The notes under the pieces were generated by a model, which made no database searches, was not told the DNA's origin, and worked only from the letters and a program-made list of their open reading frames with translations. Below are positions 15,759 through 25,830 of a DNA stretch of 64,000 nt, piece after piece. The first letter of the stretch is position 1; the number at the start of each line of letters is the position of its first letter. Origin of the DNA: G965215225 sp965215225 (lineage in GTDB: Bacteria > Pseudomonadota > Gammaproteobacteria > CBDBNL01 > JAAOII01); the NCBI GenBank assembly GCA_965215225.1, contig OZ244039.1:496001-560000 (forward strand), written 5' to 3'. The position numbers and the translations under genes were made by a program.

Positions 15759-17279
15759 CTATTCCTTCTTAGCTTCTTGTGGTGGCACGTAGCTGAGAAG
15801 GTCAAGCAGGTTCTCTTGGCTGTTTTGTTGCATGAGTTTTCTCATCATTGGGACGCTTAGAACACCAGTCTGACACTTGAACCTAGTAGCCAGCTGCTTA
15901 TTGGTGTAATTGCTGACTGACTTCTTAGCGCGGTGTGTTTTGAGCAGATCCAGTAATTGAGTTGCCTCTGATTTCTTAATCCACTTTTGCTTTTCTGCTT
16001 GTTGGATTTCAGTTTGGATTCTCTTTAGCTGTCGAGCGGATATACCGCCAGCAAAGATTGCTGTTTTGAGTTCAGTGTCCTTATCTTTTCTGCTCTCCAT
16101 CCGCTTATGATACTTGCCCATTTCACTACGATCTATCGCATATGCGCCATGTAGTTTCGCCTCTTCTAGCTTGGCTCCTTGCAATTGAGCCTCATTCAGG
16201 TCGGCGCCTTGTAATGATACCTTAGAGAGGTTGGCCCCTTGTAGCTCGGCTTGGTCTAGATCCACTCCTTGCATACTGCTTTCACTACAATAGGCAGCTT
16301 GCATCTTCACCTTCCACATCTCAGCGCCCTCCATATTTGCCCGCCACATATAGGCTCCTTGGAGATTGGCTTGCCAAAGAAGGCTTTGCTGTAATTGAGC
16401 CCGATAGAGATCGGCGTCTTGTAGCTGTGCCTTGCCAAGATCCGCCTCTTCTAAATGGGCATGGCGAAGTTCAGCTTGTTGCATGAAAGCGGCGGCTAGA
16501 TGTGCTTTTTGTAGATAGACGCCCGTCATCTTAGCCCCCCGCAGGTCCGAGTCTTGCAGATGGGCGCCGCGTAGATTGGCGTTATACAACAAGGCTTTTC
16601 TTAAGACCGCATTTTTCAATAGGGCATCTTTCATTTGCGCATCAACAAGATGAGCGCCAGCAAGATAGGCAGCAGAGAGATTTGGTCTAATATTGCGAAA
16701 GGGCATATTCTTGTCCGCCGAGACGAGGAGATCTAGCAGATATTGGATCTCATTAGAGGGCTTTTCTTTGAACTGGTCTTGATAGCTTTCTTGTTGGGTC
16801 CAAGCGCGAATATGAGAGCAGAATATATCGCTAATCTTAATGCGCTGGTCTTCTTTTTTCTGCGCCAGGTCGTAAAGACTTGCTATGCCGGCGAGTCTAA
16901 TGCTGGCTGACTCGAGATTGCCTAGATTGACAATCGCATCATTGAATACCTTCTGCTCACTGATGAGGTGCTGGGCATGAACAAGCTTCTCTTGGGCAAC
17001 GAACCTCCGGGCGACTACCCAGAATATAAGCACGATAAAGGCGGCGCAAAGAATAGCATAAAGAAACTCAAGGGTGAGTCTCTTTGTGACTTCGCTTCCC
17101 GCTGTGCCGAGAAGATAATCAATGGCGAGGGATTCGTATCCTCCCATCATTCGCAGAAAGATGAGAACGAGAAGCGGCACCAATGCAATGGCTATGATAG
17201 TCACCGAGCAATTAAGGACTAGGTGAATAAAGCGAGTCACCAACTCTTGTGGTCGGCTAATTAGTCTTATCAATTTCAT
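15759..17279 (-). CDS. Membrane-anchored pentapeptide-repeat protein
   Basis: The 506-residue protein has two N-terminal membrane segments (about residues 22-45 and 70-92). A linker with helical character follows, then a long run of pentapeptide repeats A(D/N/H)LxX from about 200 to 385 (for example ANLRGAHLQDSDLRGAKM), which should form a right-handed quadrilateral beta-helix. The Lys-rich C-terminus (400-506) is not recognised. Such proteins are common, and function cannot be read from the repeat. The gap 15624-15758 holds only C/T-rich sequence with the word cataact repeated and no gene. Confidence 0.85.
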   Translation of the reverse strand: MKLIRLISRPQELVTRFIHLVLNCSVTIIAIALVPLLVLIFLRMMGGYESLAIDYLLGTAGSEVTKRLTLEFLYAILCAAFIVLIFWVVARRFVAQEKLVHAQHLISEQKVFNDAIVNLGNLESASIRLAGIASLYDLAQKKEDQRIKISDIFCSHIRAWTQQESYQDQFKEKPSNEIQYLLDLLVSADKNMPFRNIRPNLSAAYLAGAHLVDAQMKDALLKNAVLRKALLYNANLRGAHLQDSDLRGAKMTGVYLQKAHLAAAFMQQAELRHAHLEEADLGKAQLQDADLYRAQLQQSLLWQANLQGAYMWRANMEGAEMWKVKMQAAYCSESSMQGVDLDQAELQGANLSKVSLQGADLNEAQLQGAKLEEAKLHGAYAIDRSEMGKYHKRMESRKDKDTELKTAIFAGGISARQLKRIQTEIQQAEKQKWIKKSEATQLLDLLKTHRAKKSVSNYTNKQLATRFKCQTGVLSVPMMRKLMQQNSQENLLDLLSYVPPQEAKKE

Positions 17280-17451
17280 TAGGAAGTTGTTAATAGTTTG
17301 CGATTAAACAGCATATTCTGTATCTCTTCTCCTCAGTAAGATTCTCCATTTCTCTAATATAAGTATAAACTGGACTTATGCAATAGCATTTTTGAACTTT
17401 TTAATTTAAGGGTAAAAACGCTGTTTTGGTTCAAAGAATTTCAGAGAATAA

Positions 17452-17460
17452 GGGTATAAT
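17452..17460 (+). promoter_or_regulatory. -10 region of the first GLUG lipoprotein gene
   Basis: GGGTATAAT (TATAAT 17455-17460) lies 36 bases before the ATG. The same GGTATAAT box precedes accA, the array units and other GLUG genes, so it is probably a housekeeping -10 in this organism. No -35 was recognised. Confidence 0.5.
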
Positions 17461-17496
17461 AAATCCATCAAATTATCCCTATTATGAATTGGTTGT

Positions 17497-19779
17497 ATGA
17501 AATTATTTCTATTGTTAATTGGCTATTGGGTCTATCGACTCTTCGCTATGGCTGCTAATATGGCTTTTTCTTTTGCGCAGCTAGTTAGTATTTTTTGTTT
17601 CCGCCTTGCCCTTGTCTCTTTTGTGTTCCCTCAGATTTTGCTTAGCTTGATGCGAGGACTTCTTTGCTTTTTGATTGGAGCTGGCTTCTTAGTTCTTACT
17701 GCTTGTGCTGGCGGCGGTGGCGCCGGAAGTGGTTCGGGAGGAAATGGAGGTCCTATCAGACCTCTTGAAGTGAATCTCACTTTTGCTCCAATCCCCGGCG
17801 GTTTTGAAATAGGCAGCCAATCGGACTTTGGCGATATTGTTTCTTTGAACATCACGGCTGTCAGCGGAACTAAATATGTAGATGAAGATATCGACATAAA
17901 CGAATTTAGTGATGGCAGCTATAATTTTCTCGGACTAGATGATCAATCTAATTACACCTTTCGGATTATAGGCACTCTTAGTGATGGCAGGCAACAGGAG
18001 GTGAAGATAGCTTTTGTTTGGGCTGAGAATGAGGAAGATTATAACAAGGGCGGCATTCGGCCAGGGCTGGATACAGATGGAGATAGACGAGCGAATAGTG
18101 TGGATGAGGATGATGATGATGATAATATTCTAGATTTGATGGATACAGGGACGGTTGGTGAAAGGGAGTGTCGCTTATATGAGGATTGTGATGATGATGG
18201 GTTGGGGGATAATGATTCGATAGAGCAGCAGACGAATTCAAATGATGTGAGTTGTTCGCTGTTGGTGGATTGTGATGGGGACACTATCAGAGATATAGAT
18301 GAAGTGGCGGCAAATTGTGTCATAGAAGCTGATTGTGATAATGATGGGGCGGGGGATGAGGATGAGCTAGCTGGGTGTATATTAAATCGTGATTGCGATG
18401 GGGATAATGTAATGGATGGGGCGGACGTAGATGTTGATGGGGATGGGTTGATAGAGGTTGCCACAGCGGAAGAATTAGATTCAGTGAGGTATGCTTTGAA
18501 TGGCAGTGGGCAAAAATTATCAGCAGATGGGGTGTTTAGCACCACTGGCTGTGGTAATGGCAATGACATCACTTCCTGTTCTGGCTATGAGCTGGTTAAG
18601 GATATCAGTCTTGCTGACTATGCGGATGATGAAGGAGGCAAAGGCTGGCGGCCCTTAGGGACTGATACAAATAGTGGTACTGATGGGTGTCAAGGAGCTG
18701 CTTTTAATGGGACTTTTGAGGGGAATGGTTTCAAGATTAGTGATTTAAACATCAGTCGTTCGGGTGAGGATTGTGTGGGTTTGTTTGGCCATATAGCCGA
18801 AGGTTCGGAGATTCGCAATCTGACTATTCGTGCTGAGACAGTGATAGGTAGGGGTAGGGTAGGAGGTCTGGTGGGGAATAGTGAATCGGCTCGGATTTAT
18901 TATTCATCGGTTGTGGCGAGAGAGGTGAGTGGGACTGATAATACTGTAGGAGGTTTAGTAGGGAGTGGTCCATCGGCTCGGATTATTTCTTCTTCGGTTG
19001 TGGTAGGTGACGTGAGTGGTAGGAGGGCTGTAGGAGGTCTGGTGGGGTATGCGATACGGGGTCAAGTTTTTTCTTCTTCGGTTATAGCAGGCGTGGTAAG
19101 TGGGGATGCTAGTGAGATAGGCGGTCTGGTGGGGTCTGGTCTATCGATTCAGATTCAGTCTTCTTCGGTTATAGTAGACGTGGTGACAGGCAAGGGAGGT
19201 ACGGTAGGTGGTTTGGTAGGAACTGGTGTATTATCTCAGATAGTTTCTTCTTCAGTTGTGGCAGCTGAGGTGAGCGGGCCTGATCGTGTCATAGGTGGTC
19301 TGGTGGGAGATTTTACCTCTGGCAAGCTTGCTTATTCTTATGTACTTTCAGGCAGTAATACTCATATGCTGGCTGGGCTTGAAGGCAGGAGCGGGGCTAC
19401 TGGAGCTGCTTCCTATTGGGACAGTGATACTAGTGGTAGAAATAGAGGCAACCCTGGTGAGCCGCAGACCACTAGTGACCTTCGCGGTCCAACTGACTAT
19501 ACAGATATTTATGCCAGTTGGGACGATAACACAAATTTATTTGGCGAAGGGAACGTGCCATTGGCGGTCTGGTGTGATAGGGATAATAGTGGGGACATAG
19601 AAGGGGGTGAAGAAACCAGTGATAATCTTATCTGGGATTTCGGCACTTCAAGTCAATATCCTGCCATTCGCTGCACTCCCGTAGCTCCTGTCGAATGGCG
19701 TGGCTGGTGGTCTTTGGTTAATGGCAAACCCCAATTAAACCAAGCCCGGTTAGACCAATCGCTTTCCCCCACAAACTGA
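17497..19779 (+). CDS. GLUG-repeat surface lipoprotein 1
   Basis: First of seven related proteins here (760 residues). The export signal is unusually far in: a lipobox LTAC with Cys at residue 70, after a hydrophobic stretch beginning near Met52 (MRGLLCFLIG). Met52 may be the real start, although all paralogues keep a similar long N-terminus. Domains in order: an N-terminal beta domain (about 90-180), an acidic thrombospondin-type-3-like calcium-binding stretch (DTDGD, DDDD, DVDGDGLIEV; about 190-320), a Cys-containing lead-in ending CVGLFGHIAEGSEIRNL, six GLUG repeats of about 28 residues (VGGLVGxGxSARIxSSSVV), and a C-terminal cap ending in a Trp-rich motif and KPQLNQARLDQ. The fold is probably a beta-solenoid at the cell surface. 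Partner and ligand are unknown. Confidence 0.85.
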   Translation: MKLFLLLIGYWVYRLFAMAANMAFSFAQLVSIFCFRLALVSFVFPQILLSLMRGLLCFLIGAGFLVLTACAGGGGAGSGSGGNGGPIRPLEVNLTFAPIPGGFEIGSQSDFGDIVSLNITAVSGTKYVDEDIDINEFSDGSYNFLGLDDQSNYTFRIIGTLSDGRQQEVKIAFVWAENEEDYNKGGIRPGLDTDGDRRANSVDEDDDDDNILDLMDTGTVGERECRLYEDCDDDGLGDNDSIEQQTNSNDVSCSLLVDCDGDTIRDIDEVAANCVIEADCDNDGAGDEDELAGCILNRDCDGDNVMDGADVDVDGDGLIEVATAEELDSVRYALNGSGQKLSADGVFSTTGCGNGNDITSCSGYELVKDISLADYADDEGGKGWRPLGTDTNSGTDGCQGAAFNGTFEGNGFKISDLNISRSGEDCVGLFGHIAEGSEIRNLTIRAETVIGRGRVGGLVGNSESARIYYSSVVAREVSGTDNTVGGLVGSGPSARIISSSVVVGDVSGRRAVGGLVGYAIRGQVFSSSVIAGVVSGDASEIGGLVGSGLSIQIQSSSVIVDVVTGKGGTVGGLVGTGVLSQIVSSSVVAAEVSGPDRVIGGLVGDFTSGKLAYSYVLSGSNTHMLAGLEGRSGATGAASYWDSDTSGRNRGNPGEPQTTSDLRGPTDYTDIYASWDDNTNLFGEGNVPLAVWCDRDNSGDIEGGEETSDNLIWDFGTSSQYPAIRCTPVAPVEWRGWWSLVNGKPQLNQARLDQSLSPTN

Positions 19780-21215
19780 TGACACTGGTATCGGCTTTGG
19801 CTGGCTTCCGTCTAGACCAGCTGCTTTCCTCCTCAGATAGATAACGCTGGTGTCGGTTTTAGCTAGCTTCCGTTTAGACTAACTGCTTCCCTCCACAAAC
19901 AGATGACGCTGGTATCGGCTTGGGCTGGCTTCTGTTTAGCCCAGCTGCTTTCCTCCTCAGATAGATAACGCTGGTGTCGGCTTCGGCTAGCTTCTGTTTA
20001 GCCTAATTGCTTTCCTTCTCAGAAAGATGACGCTGGCATCGGCTTCGGCTAGCTTCTGTTTAGCCTAATTGCTTTCCCCCACAAACTGATGACACTGGTA
20101 TCGGCTTCGGCTGGCTTCTGTTTAGACCAGCTGCTTCCCTCCTCAGATAGATGACGCTGGTATTAGTTTCGGCTAGCTTCTGTTTAGCCTAATTGCTTTC
20201 CCCTCAGACAGATAACGCTGGTATTGATTTGGGCTAGCTTTTGTTTAGCCTAATTGCTTTCCCCTACAAACAGATGACACTGGTATTGATTTGGGCTGGC
20301 TTCTGTTTAGTCTAATTGCTTTTCCCCCACAAACTGATGACACTGGTATCGGCTTCGGCTGGCTTCTGTTTAGACCAGCTGCTTCCCTCCACAAACTGAT
20401 GACACTGGTATCGGCTTCGGCTGGCTTCTGCTTAGACCAGCTGCTTTCCCCCACAAACTGATGACGCTGGTATTGACTTGGGCTGGCTTTTGTTTAGCCT
20501 AACTGCTTTCCTTCTCAGACAGATAACGCTGGTATTGATTTGGGCTAGCTTCCGTTTAGACTAACTGCTTCCCTCCACAAACAGATGACGCTGGTATCGG
20601 CTTGGGCTGGCTTCTGTTTAGCCCAGCTGCTTTCCTCCTCAGATAGATAACGCTGGTGTCGGTTTCGGCTAGCTTCTGTTTAGCCTAATTGTTTTCCTTC
20701 TCAGAAAGATAACGCTGGTATCGGCTTCGGCTGGCTTCTGTTTAGACCAGCTGCTTTCCCCCTCAGATAGATAACGCTGGTATCGGCTTCGACTAGCTTC
20801 TGTTTAGCCTAATTGCTTTCCTTCTCAGACAGATAACGCTGGTATCGGTTTCGGCTGGCTTCTGTTTAGACCAGCTGCTTCCCTCCACAAACAGATAACG
20901 CTGGTGTCGGTTTCGGCTAGCTTCTGTTTAGACCAGCTGCTTTCCTCCTCAGATAGATAACGCTGGTGTCGGCTTCGACTAGCTTCTGTTTAGACCAGCT
21001 GCTTTCCTCCATAAACAGATGACGCTGGTATCGGCTTTGGCTAGCTTCTGTTTAGCCCAGCTGCTTTCCTCCTCAGATAGATAACGCTGGTGTCGGTTTT
21101 AGCTAGCTTCCGTTTAGACTAACTGCTTCCCTCCACAAACAGATGACGCTGGTATCGGCTTGGGCTGGCTTCTGTTTAGCCCAGCTGCCTACCTCTTCAA
21201 ACAGATAACCCTAGT
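19765..21215. repeat. 62-bp tandem repeat tail, about 23 copies, seeded by the lipoprotein 3' end
   Basis: Units recur every 62 bp with scattered substitutions (for example acgctgg at 19844, 19906 and 19968). Each unit copies the final codons of the gene before it (the RLDQ-coding region), its stop and about 35 downstream bases. No unit is interrupted by unique spacers. Apart from dnaG promoter sequence near its right end, nothing else is evident in 19780-21377. Confidence 0.9.
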
Positions 21216-21325
21216 ATTGGCTTTATCAGACCATCGGGTCTCTCGACATCATCTCAGCTTTTTGGCGAACCCATAAACCAGACCTAGCCGTTGGCTCGGT
21301 ATTGGGGACGATTCCTATTGGACTA

Positions 21326-21354
21326 TTGAATCCTTGAAGTTGTCTTCTTATAAT
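21326..21354 (+). promoter_or_regulatory. dnaG promoter
   Basis: TTGAAT (21326-21331), 17-bp spacer, TATAAT (21349-21354). A second TATAAT at 21366-21371 ends six bases before the dnaG ATG. The leader would be at most about 17 nt and has no Shine-Dalgarno sequence. Confidence 0.6.
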
Positions 21355-21377
21355 CCGTCTTCAACTATAATACTTAG

Positions 21378-23087
21378 ATGGCGCAAGGATTCATCAACAA
21401 GAGTTTCATTGACCAGTTGAAAGAACAAGCGAATATAGTTGATCTTGTCGGGAGATATGTTCGGCTTAAAAAAGCAGGCAGTGGTTATCAAGGACTATGC
21501 CCTTTTCATGATGAAAAAACGCCATCTTTTCATGTCAATCCACAAAAGAACTTCTTTCATTGTTTTGGTTGTGGCGCGAGTGGCGATACTCTGGCTTTTT
21601 TGATGAGGCAAGACTCGCTCGAATTTAGCGATGCTGTCCATCGTCTTGCCGATATGACGGGTATGAAAGTGGTTTATGACAAACAGACAAATACAACCTC
21701 TACAGTTTCGGTGGATACTGAGGCATTTGCTGTTCTCCAACAAGCAAGCGATTTTTATTCTCAACAACTCAAATCGGCTGAGGGGGCACGCCATTATCTA
21801 AAACAGCGAGGCATAGATGATGAGCTTGTCAAAGACTATGGTTTAGGCTATGCGCCAGCTGGCAATGGGCTGTTTCGCCATCTTGCCGCAGGAGGCAAGA
21901 AAGAAGTTATAGCGGCTATGCTGAGGGTTGGGCTAATCAAAGAGGATTCGGCGGCTAAGAGGCATTATGATTTCTTTCGCGAGCGGCTGATCTTTCCCAT
22001 AGTGGATCTGCGCAATCGGGTTTTGGGTTTTGGTGGCCGCACCCTTGGGGCTGACGAGCCTAAGTATATTAATTCTGCCGATAGCCGTATCTTTCATAAG
22101 GGGAAAGAGTTTTATGGGGCATCGCAAGCCCTCGGGCGTAAAAACAAGACCGGACATCTGTTGGTGGTGGAGGGTTATATGGATGTGCTTGCCTTAGCTG
22201 GAGTAGGGGAGAGTGTTCTTGCCTGTTTGGGAACTGCCCTCACTGATGACCATATTAGAAAGCTATTGAGATGGACGGATAAGCTCGTGTTTGCTTTTGA
22301 TGGTGACAAGGCGGGGCAAGAGGCGGCCAAGCGGGCTGCAGTCCGGTGTCTGCCTTGGATAGAAGACGGCAAAGAGATTGGTTTTGTCTTCTTACCTTCT
22401 GGTGAAGACCCTCAGAGCCTTATCCAATCTAGTGGGCTTCAAGCATGGCAAGAATTAGAACGGGTCTCTCTCAGCGAATTTCTCTTGGGCGATTTGAAAA
22501 TGGCAAAAGGGGCTGAGGAGAAGGCGGGGCGAATGAATGAATTAGGTCAGCACCTCTCCTTGTTGCCAAAGGGGGCTTTTCGCAACTCTCTTCAGGCGAA
22601 GGTAGAAGAGATGACGGGGATGAAGATACGTATTCTGTCTAGGCCAACTCCATCAATGGCGGGCTCAGAGCAGCCGCCTAAACAGGAAGCCAAGCCCCGT
22701 TTTGACCCTTCCAGTCAGACGGTTTCTATAATGGAGAAGTTCTTGTCTTATCTAGTTGCCCAACCGCAGCTCGCTTCTCAACTGGATCCAGTTTGGTATG
22801 ATCTGGTGGCAGAATATCAAGATGGGGACCTGGGGCAGGTCAACCGTTTTTTGAAGGCGGCTGAGAAAGGGATCGGTTATCTTTATGGTTATATCCAGGG
22901 TTGCGGTCAGCTGTATTCATTGGAGGACTCAATGGATGCTTCATTGGGCTCGCTGCAAGACTGTGTTTATCGCTTGCTTAGGGCTAGAGCCAAGGCGGAT
23001 TATGGCTTGGCTATAAGGGAGCAGAATAGAGAGAAGTCTAATCAAGCAAGAGAGAAATTGGCTTGGTTAGCAAAATTGAGGAGGTAG
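21378..23087 (+). CDS. dnaG: DNA primase
   Basis: Makes RNA primers at the replication fork. The 569-residue protein is near the E. coli length (581). The N-terminal CHC2 zinc finger has C41, H44, C62 and C65 (CPFH ... CFGC). The primase core follows, with the Toprim domain showing LLVVEGYMDVLAL and VFAFDGDKAGQEAAKRAA. The C-terminal 150 residues would bind DnaB helicase and are poorly conserved. It is next to rpoH rather than rpoD, an unusual arrangement compared with the classic rpsU-dnaG-rpoD operon. Confidence 0.95.
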   Translation: MAQGFINKSFIDQLKEQANIVDLVGRYVRLKKAGSGYQGLCPFHDEKTPSFHVNPQKNFFHCFGCGASGDTLAFLMRQDSLEFSDAVHRLADMTGMKVVYDKQTNTTSTVSVDTEAFAVLQQASDFYSQQLKSAEGARHYLKQRGIDDELVKDYGLGYAPAGNGLFRHLAAGGKKEVIAAMLRVGLIKEDSAAKRHYDFFRERLIFPIVDLRNRVLGFGGRTLGADEPKYINSADSRIFHKGKEFYGASQALGRKNKTGHLLVVEGYMDVLALAGVGESVLACLGTALTDDHIRKLLRWTDKLVFAFDGDKAGQEAAKRAAVRCLPWIEDGKEIGFVFLPSGEDPQSLIQSSGLQAWQELERVSLSEFLLGDLKMAKGAEEKAGRMNELGQHLSLLPKGAFRNSLQAKVEEMTGMKIRILSRPTPSMAGSEQPPKQEAKPRFDPSSQTVSIMEKFLSYLVAQPQLASQLDPVWYDLVAEYQDGDLGQVNRFLKAAEKGIGYLYGYIQGCGQLYSLEDSMDASLGSLQDCVYRLLRARAKADYGLAIREQNREKSNQAREKLAWLAKLRR

Positions 23088-23210
23088 AAGAAGTTGGCAG
23101 ATTAGTTTTATTGTTTAATTAATTTAGCGGAATCATATAAGTTTTTTGGTTTTTATACTAGTTTTTTGCTAGGGGAAGCCTGATATTCATAGTTATGAGC
23201 TTCTTAGTCT

Positions 23211-24110
23211 ATGGAGAAGATACCATCCAAAGAAGAAAAGGAATCGCGCCCTAGCATAAATCCTCTTTCTTTTCTTACCTCATCTGGGGATAGTCTTGAG
23301 GCCTATCTGGCAGCAGTAAAGAACACTCAAATGCTAAGTCGGGAGGAGGAATATGAGATGGGAGTGAAGTCCTTTAGCCAAGGGGATAAGGATGCGATTG
23401 AAGGTTTGGTTTTGGGTAATTTGCGCTTTGTTATTCACATAGCACGCTCTTACATGGGTTATGGCTTGCCCTTACAGGAGTTGATTCAAGAAGGCAATGT
23501 AGGACTCATTCAGGCGGCTAGGCGGTTTGACCCTCATCGGGGCGTTCGTTTTATCTCTTTCGCGGTCTATTGGATTAAAGCCGAAATCCATGAATACATC
23601 CTCCGCAACTGGCGTATAGTGAAGATAGCTACTACCAAACCCCAGCGCAAACTCTTTTTCAATCTGCGCCGTAACAAGAAGAGCTTGTCTTGGCTGACTG
23701 AAGAGGAAATTGCTTCTATTGCCAAGGACTTGAATGTGAAGCCAGTTGAGGTGCGTGAGATGGAGGGTAGGTTGATGGGAGGCGATGTGCCTTTTGATGT
23801 GGATGAGACTGACGACGACGAGACTTCTACCGCTCCGTCAGAATACCTGGCAGATGACTCTATGAATCCCGAATTGCTTGCTGAAACCGAAACCAGACAA
23901 CAGAAATTACAAGGGGCTCTCATCAAAGCAATAAAGTATTTGGATAGTAGAAGCCTAGATATTATTCAACGGCGCTGGCTTAATAATAAAAAGGTAACCA
24001 GAGGGCAGCTAGCAAAAGAATATAAGGTGTCGGTAGAGCGTATTCGTCAAATAGAGGAAAGCGCCTTTGTATCGCTTCGTAAGAACCTATCCAAATTTGA
24101 GGATTTCTAA
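23211..24110 (+). CDS. rpoH: RNA polymerase sigma-32 factor
   Basis: Heat-shock sigma factor, 299 residues. Region 2 motifs are clear (NLRFVIHIARSYMGYG, LIQEGNVGLIQAARRFDP, FISFAVYWIKAEIHEYILRNW), and the RpoH box QRKLFFNLR lies at residues 145-153. Region 4 ends with the helix-turn-helix VTRGQLAKEYKVSVERIRQIE. This combination separates it from RpoD and RpoS. The hsp20 gene in the window is a likely regulon member. The small-RNA array begins about 50 bases after its stop codon. Confidence 0.95.
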   Translation: MEKIPSKEEKESRPSINPLSFLTSSGDSLEAYLAAVKNTQMLSREEEYEMGVKSFSQGDKDAIEGLVLGNLRFVIHIARSYMGYGLPLQELIQEGNVGLIQAARRFDPHRGVRFISFAVYWIKAEIHEYILRNWRIVKIATTKPQRKLFFNLRRNKKSLSWLTEEEIASIAKDLNVKPVEVREMEGRLMGGDVPFDVDETDDDETSTAPSEYLADDSMNPELLAETETRQQKLQGALIKAIKYLDSRSLDIIQRRWLNNKKVTRGQLAKEYKVSVERIRQIEESAFVSLRKNLSKFEDF

Positions 24111-24184
24111 TAGAAGGCAAAGAATGTTTTTAATTTTTTTCTGTCATATATCTCTTTTCTCTAAAAAATGGGTATAATGTTTTT

Positions 24185-24311
24185 CACATAGTAATGCAAA
24201 ACCTCTCTGTTGATTGGCAGAGAGGAGTTGCCCTTAGTTGAAAATGAAAGAAAATGATGTAAATCATGATCTGCCCCGCTGGGTTGTTCAAACATCTTGG
24301 CGGGGTTTTTT
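24185..24311 (+). ncRNA. Array RNA unit 1 (class A)
   Basis: -10 at 24173-24178. The 5' hairpin is CCTCTCTG (24202-24209) with CAGAGAGG (24218-24225). A dyad ATGAT...ATCAT follows, then a terminator stem from 24274 and T run 24306-24311. A 15-codon frame (MQNLSVDWQRGVALS, 24194-24241) spans the hairpin. The 5' end is an estimate. Confidence 0.65.
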
Positions 24312-24461
24312 AATTCCCGCCATTGATTACACTGGACTTCTTGGCTGATAGTAAAGTCGGGACGGCACAGCCGATGAACAATCTTTGACAAAGCTATTCT
24401 GTTTTTTCTCATTTTTTCTGTCATATATGTTTTTTCTTTCAAAAATGGGTATAATGTTCTT

Positions 24462-24595
24462 ATCATAATTAATAATGAAAGACCTCTCTCTGTTGAGAGA
24501 TCAGAGAGGGGTTGTTCGTTAATTAGTAATTAAAGAAAATTTGCTTATCATAGTGCGCCCCGCTGGGTTGTTCAAACATCTCGGCGGGGTTTTTT
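24462..24595 (+). ncRNA. Array RNA unit 2 (class B)
   Basis: -10 at 24450-24455; hairpin region CCTCTCTCTG...CAGAGAGG; terminator from 24558 with T run to 24595. The short frame here reads MKDLSLLRDQRGVVR. It is followed by about three 53-bp spacer repeats (24604-24790). Confidence 0.65.
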
Positions 24596-24991
24596 AATTC
24601 CAGCTACTTTCATGGTCGGTGGTTCAATCGGGTTCTTATTTGTTAAATTTTGGCGAGATATGAAGCATTGGTGGTTCAGTCGGTTCTTGTTTGTTGAATT
24701 TTGGCGAGATGTGAAGGGACTGGTGGTTCAATGGATTTCGTGCTCGTTAGATTTTGGCAAGATGTGAAGGGCTGGTGGTTCAGTCGGCTTCTTACTTGTT
24801 CGGTCACTGAGTGGGAAGATTTTTTCGCTCATTTGCTGGTTTGCTGATGAGCCTTGTAGTCTTAATTATGACTGATAGTGGAATTGGAATGACACAGCCG
24901 ATAAACAATCTTTCGTAAGGCTATTTCATTTTTCTCATTTTTTTTCTGTCATAATATATTTTTCTCTCTAAAAAATGGGTATAATGCTTTT

Positions 24992-25119
24992 CACATAATA
25001 ATGCAAAACCTCTCTGTTGGTTGTCAGAGAGGAGTTGCCTTTTGTTAAGACTGAAAGAGAATGATGTAAATCATGATCTACCCCGCTGGGTTGTTCAAAC
25101 ATCTCGGCGGGGTTTTTTT
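24992..25119 (+). ncRNA. Array RNA unit 3 (class A)
   Basis: -10 at 24980-24985; hairpin 25009-25016 with 25024-25031; terminator from 25081, T run 25113-25119. The body differs from unit 1 by a few substitutions. Confidence 0.65.
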
Positions 25120-25271
25120 AATTCTCGCTATTGATTACACCGAATCTTTCAGCTGATAGTAAAATCGGAACAGCACAGCTGATGAGTAATCTTTGACAAA
25201 GCTATTCCGTTTTTTTCTCATTTTTTTCTGTCATATATGTTTTTTCTCTGAAAGATGGGTATAATGTTTTT

Positions 25272-25398
25272 CACATAATAATGCAAAACTTCTCTGTTGA
25301 TTGGCAGAGAGGAGTTGCCCTTAGTTGAAAATGAAAGAAAATGATGTAAATCATGATCTGCCCCGCTGGGTTGTTCAAACATCTTGGCGGGGTTTTTT
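25272..25398 (+). ncRNA. Array RNA unit 4 (class A)
   Basis: -10 at 25260-25265; terminator from 25361, T run 25393-25398. One C-to-T change weakens the hairpin stem (ACTTCTCTG), while the rest is almost the same as unit 5. Confidence 0.65.
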
Positions 25399-25550
25399 AA
25401 TTCCCGCCATTGATTACACCGAACCTTTCGGCTGATAGTGGAATTGGAACGGCGCAGCCGATGAACAATCTTTGACAAAGCTATTCCGCTTTTTTCTCAT
25501 TTTTTTCTGTCATATATGTTTTTTCTCTGAAAGATGGGTATAATGTTTTT

Positions 25551-25677
25551 CACATAATAATGCAAAACCTCTCTGTTGATTGGCAGAGAGGAGTTGCCCT
25601 TAGTTGAAAATGAAAGAAAATGATGTAAATCATGATCTGCCCCGCTGGGTTGTTCAAACATCTTGGCGGGGTTTTTT
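25551..25677 (+). ncRNA. Array RNA unit 5 (class A)
   Basis: -10 at 25539-25544; terminator from 25640, T run 25672-25677. The body is essentially identical to unit 1. Confidence 0.65.
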
Positions 25678-25830
25678 AATTCCCGCCATTGATTACACCG
25701 AACCTTTCGGCTGATAGTAAAATCGGAACAGCACAGCTGATGAGTAATCTTTGACAAAGCTATTCCGTTTTTTTTCTCATTTTTTTCTGTCATATATCAT
25801 TCTTCTCTGAAAAACGGGTATAATGTTCTT

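Noticed and set aside
19765..21215. Possible CRISPR array
   Set aside because: The 62-bp units are continuous and imperfect, with no unique spacers of constant length and no cas genes nearby.
24161..25793. Three similar minus-strand ORFs (about 86-101 codons) inside the array
   Set aside because: They read backwards through the conserved terminator and hairpin and exist only because the DNA is repeated; no ribosome site or promoter on that strand was seen.
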